Assembly (NCBI RefSeq): GCF_900156675.1
Contig: NZ_FTOH01000002.1
Location: 186,001 to 250,000, forward strand
Direction of reading: 5' to 3'
Length of the DNA: 64,000 nucleotides
Origin: Thalassolituus maritimus
GTDB taxonomy: Bacteria > Pseudomonadota > Gammaproteobacteria > Pseudomonadales > Oceanobacteraceae
Under the pieces are notes generated by a model. That model saw nothing but the letters and a program-made list of their open reading frames with translations, ran no database searches and was not told where the DNA came from. Below are positions 49,101-56,085 of this stretch, piece after piece. The first letter of the stretch is position 1, and every line of letters begins with the position of its first letter. A program made the position numbers and the translations under genes.

Positions 49101-49971
49101 TGGCCTGAAGTTTTTCCAAGAAAAAGTAAACAATGGTCAAGATCCATTTCCTCGAATCCCGCCTGCATTGCTAAACTCAAGTGACATTCAGAAGTATGTT
49201 CACGTGACATCGATGATCGCTCCTTTTGACTCTCAACATTTAAAGGGTGCATCTTACGAAGCTAAGATTGGCAATGAAGTTATATACTGGGATATTGACA
49301 CAAAAAAGAAAATCAAAATATCTTTGGAAAGTAAAGGGGACTACTTTACTCTTCCACCAAACTCAATAGCGTACGTTCAGATTCAGGAGGAATTTGACCT
49401 GCCACCCTATATAGCACTACGATTCAATTTAAAGATCAAGCACGTATACAGAGGATTACTATTAGGGACAGGCCCTTTAATTGATCCAGGTTACAAGGGT
49501 AAGATTAACATTCCTCTCCATAACCTAACCGCAAACTCCTACCAATTTGAGTTCAATGAAGGATTAATATGGATTGAATTCACAAAGCTCAGCCCTCATC
49601 CCAAGTGGGACCAGTCAGTTGAAAATTACAATGAACCATCAGAGTTCCCGCTAAAAGAGATAGCTAGTGACAAGACTAAAAAATCGATGGAGTACTTCTT
49701 AAGCAGAGCTCATAAGGGGAGTATTATAAGTTCAATTCCTGACACGTTTAGGGCAGCCGAAGAAAAAGCTAATAATGCGGAAAGCACGTTAAAAAGGCTC
49801 TATCGAGTCGCAGTTGTCTCTGTTATTGGCGTAGGAGTGGCTATCTGTTCCTTAATCTACCAGGGCTATAGCCTCCAGCATCAAATATTTGACAAGCTGA
49901 GGAATGAGATAATAGCGTTGGAAAAGGAGGTTGAGCAGTTGCGAAATACCTCCAGTAAAACCAATGAATAA
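49093..49971 (+). CDS. dCTP deaminase/dUTPase-fold protein with C-terminal membrane anchor
   Basis: A 292-residue protein. Residues about 30-175 follow the trimeric dUTPase/DCD beta-fold: GASYEAKIG, LPPNSIAYVQIQEEFDLP, and GTGPLIDPGYKGKINIPLHNL with Asp131 as in motif 3. The SSLAR-type motif is not evident (RFNLKIK instead), and the Dcd catalytic Glu in the VLEFYN position is replaced (INIPLHN), so classical dCTP deamination is doubtful. A linker follows, then one transmembrane helix (about 237-260) and a short coiled-coil (about 264-288). ATG 49093 overlaps the preceding stop by 8 nt; the frame start at 49054 lies inside that gene. Convergent with parB, 32 nt away. It could bind nucleotides at the membrane as sensor or effector, inference only. 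Confidence 0.82.
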   Translation: MSSGLKFFQEKVNNGQDPFPRIPPALLNSSDIQKYVHVTSMIAPFDSQHLKGASYEAKIGNEVIYWDIDTKKKIKISLESKGDYFTLPPNSIAYVQIQEEFDLPPYIALRFNLKIKHVYRGLLLGTGPLIDPGYKGKINIPLHNLTANSYQFEFNEGLIWIEFTKLSPHPKWDQSVENYNEPSEFPLKEIASDKTKKSMEYFLSRAHKGSIISSIPDTFRAAEEKANNAESTLKRLYRVAVVSVIGVGVAICSLIYQGYSLQHQIFDKLRNEIIALEKEVEQLRNTSSKTNE

Positions 49972-50003
49972 ACGCTCGGTTGAGTAAGAACACCCATTTA
50001 AAA

Positions 50004-50951
50004 TTACTTAATGTGATCAAGAATACCGTCCAGCTCATCAAGGCTGGTGTAATTGATCACCAGCTTGCCTTTGCCTTTCGCTGAGTGCTGAATTGCCACT
50101 TTTGCCCCAAGGCGTTCGCCTAACATGCGTTCGAGACGCTGAATGTCCGGATTCACCGGCTGCTTACTGTCGGCTTTCTGTTCTTTGCCATCCAACAGGT
50201 TACGCACCAGCGCCTCGGTCTGGCGCACGGTCAGAGCACGGGCCACAACATCGGCTGCAGCGCTGCTCTGTTGCTCAACGGGCAAACCAAGCAGCGCTCG
50301 GGCGTGACCCATTTCGATATCACCGTGCTCAAGTAATACTTTGACGTCGTCGTTGAGATTCATCAGGCGCAGCAGGTTGGCCACTGTCGCACGGTTTTTG
50401 CCCACGGCTTCTGCCACTTCCATCTGAGTCAGTTCAAACTCATGCTGCAGGCGATGCAACGCCATAGCCTCTTCCATCGGATTGAGGTTTTCACGCTGGA
50501 TGTTCTCAATAAGCGCCATGGCGATGGCTGCTTCATCGGGTACGTCACGGATCAGCGCCGGAACCCTATCCAACTGCGCCAGCTGACTCGCGCGCCAGCG
50601 ACGTTCACCGGCGATAATTTCGAAACGATCAGTCTGCCCAGGCAGCGGGCGCACAACGATCGGTTGCATCAGGCCCTGCGCCTTAATAGAGGCGGCCAGC
50701 TCTTCCAGTGCTTCTGGCTGGATATCACGGCGTGGCTGATAGCGACCCGGCTGAATCCACTCGACCGGAAGGTGGCGCAACTCACTCTGGGCAGAAGAGC
50801 TGCCTGTTAGTGAGCCGGCTTCGCTGTTTTCAGCGGTGCCGACCTGCTCGTCTACTTCTACCGAGTCACTGACAGGGACTGCCGCACTGTTGGAGCTTGC
50901 CAGCAGGGCATCGAGACCACGGCCTAAGCCACGTTTTTTCTTTGTTGCCAT
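50004..50951 (-). CDS. parB: Chromosome-partitioning CTPase ParB
   Basis: ParB loads at parS sites, slides as a CTP-dependent clamp and recruits ParA/SMC for origin segregation. The 315-residue protein has the N-terminal RGLGRGLDALL, the CTP-binding boxes IVVRPLPG and ERRWRASQLA, the ENIQRENLNPMEEA motif, a helix-turn-helix (MEVAEAVGKNRATVANLLRL) and the C-terminal dimerisation domain. It follows parA by 31 nt. No obvious parS palindrome was recognised within the window. Confidence 0.96.
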   Translation of the reverse strand: MATKKKRGLGRGLDALLASSNSAAVPVSDSVEVDEQVGTAENSEAGSLTGSSSAQSELRHLPVEWIQPGRYQPRRDIQPEALEELAASIKAQGLMQPIVVRPLPGQTDRFEIIAGERRWRASQLAQLDRVPALIRDVPDEAAIAMALIENIQRENLNPMEEAMALHRLQHEFELTQMEVAEAVGKNRATVANLLRLMNLNDDVKVLLEHGDIEMGHARALLGLPVEQQSSAAADVVARALTVRQTEALVRNLLDGKEQKADSKQPVNPDIQRLERMLGERLGAKVAIQHSAKGKGKLVINYTSLDELDGILDHIK

Positions 50952-50982
50952 CTATCGTTTCCATCTGCCCTGAGGGCGGTAA

Positions 50983-51756
50983 TTATTTGCTCGCGGTCAT
51001 ACGCCGGTTAAGTTCACCCGCCAAAGCCAGATAGGCCAGAGCGCCTTTTGATACCTTATCGTACATCAACACCGGCAGACCATGACTCGGCGCTTCCGCA
51101 AGGCGCACATTGCGCGGAATAACGGAGGTAAAGAGCTTATCGCCAAAATGCTCCGTCAGCTGATCAGACACATCTTTGGTCAGGCTGTTGCGCGGATCGT
51201 ACATGGTGCGGATCAGACCGGTAATCTCGAGCTGCGGATTCGGGCCAGACTGAATCGAAGTGATGGTCTGCATCAGTGCGCTCAGTCCTTCCAGTGCGTA
51301 ATACTCACACTGCATCGGAATCAGAATGCCCTGCGCGGCGACCAGCGCATTCAGCGTCAGCATATTCAGCGAAGGCGGGCAGTCGATCAGGATATAGTCG
51401 TAATCAGGGAGTAACGCCTTGAGCGCGTTATTCAATTTCTGCTCTCGTCCAGTCACTTCCATCAACTCGACTTCTGCCGCCGTCAGGTCGCCATTCGCAG
51501 GAAGTACATCGAAGTTGGCTTCTGGCGCTGGCGTTAAAGCCTGCCCTGCACTGCAGTTAGACACCAGAACGTCGTACATAGAACGTTCGATTTCGTACTT
51601 ATCCACACCACAACCCATGGTGGCGTTGCCCTGCGGATCGAGATCAATCAGCAACACCCGGCGCTTAGTCGCCGCCAGCGACGCTGCCAGGTTGACCGCC
51701 GTCGTCGTTTTACCAACACCACCTTTCTGGTTAGCAATAGCAAAAATGTGAGTCAC
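50983..51756 (-). CDS. parA: Chromosome-partitioning ATPase ParA (Soj)
   Basis: A 257-residue deviant-Walker ATPase: KGGVGKTTTAVNLA at the N-terminus, LLIDLDPQGNAT (Walker A' Asp) and DYILIDCPPSLNML. It binds DNA non-specifically and moves ParB-origin complexes. GTG 51756 is the family start. 11 nt downstream of rsmG, as in Pseudomonas. Confidence 0.96.
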   Translation of the reverse strand: MTHIFAIANQKGGVGKTTTAVNLAASLAATKRRVLLIDLDPQGNATMGCGVDKYEIERSMYDVLVSNCSAGQALTPAPEANFDVLPANGDLTAAEVELMEVTGREQKLNNALKALLPDYDYILIDCPPSLNMLTLNALVAAQGILIPMQCEYYALEGLSALMQTITSIQSGPNPQLEITGLIRTMYDPRNSLTKDVSDQLTEHFGDKLFTSVIPRNVRLAEAPSHGLPVLMYDKVSKGALAYLALAGELNRRMTASK

Positions 51757-51767
51757 GCTGTTGATCC

Positions 51768-52403
51768 TTATGAGACAACCGGTAGCAGGCGCAGCAGATG
51801 ACGCTCGCCGTCCACGCCCGGTATTCGAAGTTCGGTGACCTGAGTAACCTCAAACTGGCCTTTCAAGTCATCTATTTCCTGCTGTGGATATTGTCCTTTC
51901 ATGGCCAGAAAACAACCATGGTCAGCCCGAAGGTGCTTACACCAGCCGGTCATATCAGCGAGTGAAGCAAAAGCACGGCTGACAATCATATCGAAAGGTT
52001 CCGGGGGATGATATGCCTCGACTCTGTCATTGACGATAGTGACATTTTCGAGTGACAGAGAGGTCTTTGCCTGAAACAGGAAGCGCGTCTTTTTTCCGTT
52101 ACTGTCGAGCAGGGTAAACCGTTTCTGCGGATTCATAATCGCCAGAACGATACCCGGAAGACCCGGGCCGGTGCCTACATCAATAATGTTGTCGGCATCC
52201 TGAACTGCAGGATGCACTGCCAGACTGTCGAGCAGATGCAGCGCCACCATGCCGGACTCATCGCGGATGGCCGTCAGGTTGTAGGCTTTGTTCCACTTCT
52301 GCAGAAGCGCCAGATAGTTAAGGAGGACGGTAAACTCATTGTCAGAGACCTCGATACCAAGGGCCTCTGCGCCCGCGCGAAGCTGCTGTTCAGATGTACT
52401 CAT
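51768..52403 (-). CDS. rsmG: 16S rRNA (guanine-527-N7)-methyltransferase
   Basis: RsmG (GidB) methylates G527 of 16S rRNA with SAM. The 211-residue protein has the SAM-binding VGTGPGLPGIVLAI motif, YNLTAIRDESGMVALHLLDSLA at the N-terminus and the VSRAFASLADM segment. Normally it directly follows mnmG; here eight genes separate the two. In-frame ATG 52403. Confidence 0.96.
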   Translation of the reverse strand: MSTSEQQLRAGAEALGIEVSDNEFTVLLNYLALLQKWNKAYNLTAIRDESGMVALHLLDSLAVHPAVQDADNIIDVGTGPGLPGIVLAIMNPQKRFTLLDSNGKKTRFLFQAKTSLSLENVTIVNDRVEAYHPPEPFDMIVSRAFASLADMTGWCKHLRADHGCFLAMKGQYPQQEIDDLKGQFEVTQVTELRIPGVDGERHLLRLLPVVS

Positions 52404-52449
52404 TGCCGGATTATTCTGGAAGAGGAAAAGGCCGCGAGTTTATCACAGG

Positions 52450-53361
52450 TTAGCAGTCAGTCAGACTGAGCAATGATAAATCCGGCCGAATGAGCAGAGC
52501 GTTGACCGCCTGCGATCGCAGCCAGCCTTCGCCCGACGCCTCTTTCAGCATGGCAATCGTCGAAAGCGTGCCCGCCAGCAGGCAGGACGGCGCAACTACA
52601 GTCACAGATGCCCAGTAATCCACCGGAAACCCGCTTTCGGGATTAAGAAGGTGGCAATAGCGCTTGCCGTCTTTTTCGAAGAATCGCTCATAGTCGCCGC
52701 TACTGGCCATACCGCCCTGATATACGGGCAAAGATGCGATCGCGTTTTCCGTATCGCGCGGATGACGCACGCCCAACTGCCAGGGGCTGCCGTCCGCGTG
52801 CGGCCCGAGAACGCAAAGATCGCCACCCAGATCGACCACACCACGGTTAATGCCTGCCTGACGAGCAATCGCGGCTGCTGCATCGACTGCGTACTCTTTG
52901 CCGATACCGCCCAGATCCAGCTCCATATCAGGCGGCATCGTCAGGTGCGCCTCTGATATTTCAATGCGGCCGAGTCCGATCCGGGGGAGTAACCGCGCCA
53001 GCGTGACCTCTGAAGGTAACTGCCCTGCGCGGAAATCCCAGGCCTGACGCAGAACGCCAGAAGAAATATCAAACAGGCCATCACTCTGCTCAAAGCAGGC
53101 ACAGGCATAGTTAATCAACCAGAGCGTTTCGTTATCCAGGCCCACTTTCTGACCTGCGCGCTGGTTAATATCAGAAAGAACGCTGTCATCACGATAGCGA
53201 CTGTATTTCGCTTCGATACGACGGACTTCGCCTTCCATGGCGTTAATCACATCGGGCGATGTCCCTGCCGGCAAATGAAAACAACACGGCGACGCCATGG
53301 CACGAAACTCATGTGCCAGATAGGTCGCTCTGGCGTCAGAGTGTTTTGTACTCAATCCCAA
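52450..53361 (-). CDS. apbE: FAD:protein FMN transferase (ApbE family)
   Basis: ApbE covalently attaches FMN to Ser/Thr of target proteins, usually in the periplasm. The about 303-residue protein has EFRAMASPC near the N-terminus, DISSGVLRQAWDF, the LDLGGIGKEYAVDAAAAIA motif and ASSGDYERFF...YCHLLNPESGFP, all family hallmarks. There is no ATG before the conserved part: a TTG at 53361 or 53355 is the likely start, overlapping the DUF3570 gene by about 26 nt. No signal peptide is visible, which is unusual for ApbE and suggests a cytosolic enzyme or a mis-set start. Last gene of the operon. Confidence 0.88.
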   Translation of the reverse strand: MGLSTKHSDARATYLAHEFRAMASPCCFHLPAGTSPDVINAMEGEVRRIEAKYSRYRDDSVLSDINQRAGQKVGLDNETLWLINYACACFEQSDGLFDISSGVLRQAWDFRAGQLPSEVTLARLLPRIGLGRIEISEAHLTMPPDMELDLGGIGKEYAVDAAAAIARQAGINRGVVDLGGDLCVLGPHADGSPWQLGVRHPRDTENAIASLPVYQGGMASSGDYERFFEKDGKRYCHLLNPESGFPVDYWASVTVVAPSCLLAGTLSTIAMLKEASGEGWLRSQAVNALLIRPDLSLLSLTDC

Positions 53362-54508
53362 GGCTCACTATTGAATAGTCCACCAGCGCCGGTGCTTCGT
53401 CGTCAGGCGTCTGCAGCAACATCATATCTTCGGATGACATGTATTGCTGAATGTCGCCACTGATATGCCAGCGCCCATAACCCGCACTCGCTGCAAGACC
53501 GACGTTAAATGCGCCGTAGGAAGACAATCGATAATCCGAACTGCTGTACTCACCGGCTTCAGCGGGCGTCAGCCGATAAAACCTGGCCTGCGTCTGCCGG
53601 TAGTAGCGTAACGAAGGGGTCAGCTTAAAACTGAAGCGCCCGGCGTTCAGTGCCTGCGCCCAGCGGGTTTCCAGCGTGTTGGAATAAATGCCCCAGCTGT
53701 CGGTGTAAAAGCGATAATCCAGATGCAAAGCAGCACCGCCACCCACCGCAAAGTAGTGGCGCGCCCGCGCATCAATCAGATACTGAGAGCGCTCACCCGG
53801 GCGATGGTCGTCCAACTTATAAGGATCAGACAGATATCCGGAGAGTCGGGTGAACCCTGCACCAATCTGTAAAGCCAGATTCTTGTTGATCACCTGAGAG
53901 ACGCCCTCGTAGAGAGAAACGCTACGTTTCACCCGGCCATCGGCTCTGCGTCTGGCTTCTGACAGAAACTCATCGGTCGGTGCCAGTACGTCATACGACA
54001 AGGTCAGTGAGCCCATCAGAGTCGTGTGTTTATTCATCAGATTGAGTGAGCCTTCAGCACCAACGGCCACCGAGTCATAGTCATTCTCGGTCGAGATCGC
54101 CAGTAAGCCCCCCAGGGTGCCATCAACACTATCCTCAAAGTAGCGGGTAGGAGCGAGTTTCAGGTCAATCCGACGCTCATCAATACTGGCACCGCTCATC
54201 AGCACGGCACTCTGGCCTTCCGAGTTTTTGTAGGTCTGCATAGGCGATGCGCCTGACATCGTCTCGTACTGCAGCTCGCTGTTCAGATACCATTGACCGA
54301 CTAATGGCCGGCGATAGCCGAGCTGGTGAATATCAATACTGTACCGCGCCGTTTCGTCAGAAAAGGTTCGCGATTCAGGTATATCGGCTTCCTGATACTG
54401 GCTGAACCGATAGCTTACCGCCTGCTCTGTGGGTACTGGCTCGGCCTGTCCTGCAAGTGGCGCCGCTGCCGCTGCCAGCGCCGCCAGAGAATTCATGGTT
54501 TTCTTCAT
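53336..54508 (-). CDS. DUF3570 outer-membrane-type protein
   Basis: A 390-residue precursor with an Ala-rich signal peptide ending near LAGQAEP. It consists of long runs of alternating strand-like sequence with Arg/Tyr/Asp-rich turns and fits a large beta-barrel. It has two SGAS motifs (ETMSGASPMQ about residue 86 and LMSGASIDERR about 109), which resemble the S/T-G-A-S/T core of ApbE flavinylation sites. DUF3570 genes commonly pair with DUF4266 and apbE. It shares one base with the DUF4266 gene. The function is unknown. Confidence 0.85.
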   Translation of the reverse strand: MKKTMNSLAALAAAAAPLAGQAEPVPTEQAVSYRFSQYQEADIPESRTFSDETARYSIDIHQLGYRRPLVGQWYLNSELQYETMSGASPMQTYKNSEGQSAVLMSGASIDERRIDLKLAPTRYFEDSVDGTLGGLLAISTENDYDSVAVGAEGSLNLMNKHTTLMGSLTLSYDVLAPTDEFLSEARRRADGRVKRSVSLYEGVSQVINKNLALQIGAGFTRLSGYLSDPYKLDDHRPGERSQYLIDARARHYFAVGGGAALHLDYRFYTDSWGIYSNTLETRWAQALNAGRFSFKLTPSLRYYRQTQARFYRLTPAEAGEYSSSDYRLSSYGAFNVGLAASAGYGRWHISGDIQQYMSSEDMMLLQTPDDEAPALVDYSIVSLGIEYKTL

Positions 54509-54726
54509 CAGTTACAGCCGCAGCCGCCTCCTGCCGCTGCGCCACCGCCGGACGAGCCTTCCTTAGAATGGTGAATATGATTATCGAGCGAGGCTTTTAA
54601 CGGATCGATATCCCAGGCCATCACATCGTGCGCGAGGCGCCCGCGGTCCCAGGGCTCAACGGCAGAGCAGCCCGAAAGAACAGGCAACAACACAGACAGC
54701 AGGCCTGTAAACAACAGTGGCTTCAT
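54508..54726 (-). CDS. DUF4266 small lipoprotein
   Basis: A 72-residue precursor with lipobox LSGC (Cys19), then the family pattern SAVEPWDRGRLAHDVMAWD, DHIHHSKE (here DNHIHHSKE), and the Gly-rich end GGGCGCN. It is typically encoded next to DUF3570 and ApbE. The terminal Cys-Gly-Cys could coordinate a metal or form a disulfide. ATGA overlap with the DUF1501 gene. Confidence 0.87.
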   Translation of the reverse strand: MKPLLFTGLLSVLLPVLSGCSAVEPWDRGRLAHDVMAWDIDPLKASLDNHIHHSKEGSSGGGAAAGGGCGCN

Positions 54727-56075
54727 CCAAATATCCTGAAGTCAGGTACGTTAAGAGGGTAATTGTCAGCCAGCGAGGAGCTGCCCACGCCCATCAGATT
54801 TCGTATGGCACGGTTAACATGCTGCGGCGTGAGAATCTCGCCTGCGGCATCCGGCTGCCCCGTCGTAAGATTCACCGGCTGAGACAAAAACTCGGTGGTT
54901 GATGCACCAAACACGCGGCCGCCGCTCGATTCAGGTCGCAGTACCAACATACTGGTCACTGGCCAGTGATCCTTACCGTTACCTGAGTTGTAGTAGGGCG
55001 TTCGTCCAAAGTCAGAGCCGACAACAACCGTCGTGCGATCGGCAATACCGGCGTACTGCAAAGCCACCATCATAAAGTGAATGCCTTCGAGCAGGTCCCC
55101 GAGGTCTGGGTAGGCATTGGCGTCGTGATTTCCGTGCGTGTCAAAACCACCAAAGTTCAGGTTGGCACTGGCAGTCAGGCCCGCAGCCATTGAGGCAACG
55201 ACCACCTCGGCCTGGCTCTTGAGACTGTTGGCGCGGTTGGTGTTCCAGTGATCATCGCGAAGGACATTCGCCTGAAGATCTTCCAGACGCACCGTCAGCT
55301 CAGCGAGATTGCTGTCGGTATTACGGATACCAAACAACTGCTGTAGCTGTTTACGTCTGAGTGGCAGTGGCTCGCTATCCAGCTGACGCTGTATGCGTGC
55401 CCGCTGTGCTGCCTCAATATGGGAATACTGATCCACCCCACGGTTAGCAGTACGGAAGTGAAAGCCGCGGTCATCGTAGTAGCTGTTCGGGTCAGCAACT
55501 TCACTGACAAATCCGGCGCTACTGGCACGGGCTCGCGCAACCAGTGAGTCTGTAAAGTCATACCCACCGTTACTGATATAAGCCATCGGCAGCGTCGGTG
55601 CGACCGATGCCGCGAAATACGCGGCCAGGCTGGGGTAGCCGGTCTCATCGTTACCCGACCAGACGAAACGGTTGCCCGTATCGTGATTGTTGGTGCCAGT
55701 ATCGATGCCGTTAATCACCGTCAGCTTATCGCCATGCGTGGTGAAAAAATCGTCGAACTGATCATTGATGCGCTGACGCACCAGTTCATCATTAGAGACC
55801 CCTTCAGGAATGGCGCTCCACTGAATATTCCCGAAGGTTTTATTACTGTCGAGAGCAACCGAATTAGTTGAGCCTTCGTAGCGGTCTGAGCGATCCTGAT
55901 AGGCTTGATTAAGCCCCTTGGGGTCGCATATCGATGTCGGGTCCCAGCCACCGCTGGCATTCACCACAATCAGAAAACGATCAGGCGCCGCCGCCTGTAC
56001 TTTGGGTGCCCACAAAGGCGCCTGTGCAGTCAGGCCCGCGGCCGCCATCATCTGCAGAAAATTACGACGTTTCAT
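54723..56075 (-). CDS. DUF1501 protein (sulfatase-like fold, Tat-exported)
   Basis: A 450-residue precursor with a twin-arginine-type leader (MKRRNFLQMMAAAGL). The family motifs include NASGGWDPTSICDP, DGHGN-like FDTHGNHD, and VVVGSDFGRTPYYNSGNGKDHW, which is the DUF1501 metal-site segment of the alkaline-phosphatase superfamily. An AAGGAGG site precedes ATG 56075. DUF1501 proteins nearly always pair with DUF1592/DUF1588 cytochrome-like proteins, as here (11-nt gap). Substrate unknown. Confidence 0.9.
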   Translation of the reverse strand: MKRRNFLQMMAAAGLTAQAPLWAPKVQAAAPDRFLIVVNASGGWDPTSICDPKGLNQAYQDRSDRYEGSTNSVALDSNKTFGNIQWSAIPEGVSNDELVRQRINDQFDDFFTTHGDKLTVINGIDTGTNNHDTGNRFVWSGNDETGYPSLAAYFAASVAPTLPMAYISNGGYDFTDSLVARARASSAGFVSEVADPNSYYDDRGFHFRTANRGVDQYSHIEAAQRARIQRQLDSEPLPLRRKQLQQLFGIRNTDSNLAELTVRLEDLQANVLRDDHWNTNRANSLKSQAEVVVASMAAGLTASANLNFGGFDTHGNHDANAYPDLGDLLEGIHFMMVALQYAGIADRTTVVVGSDFGRTPYYNSGNGKDHWPVTSMLVLRPESSGGRVFGASTTEFLSQPVNLTTGQPDAAGEILTPQHVNRAIRNLMGVGSSSLADNYPLNVPDFRIFG

Positions 56076-56085
56076 AGCGGCCTCC

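Noticed and set aside
46072-49971. Integrated phage or plasmid remnant carrying a full Z-genome pathway
   Set aside because: No polymerase, DatZ, MazZ, integrase, capsid or replication genes, and no attachment repeats were seen around the three genes.
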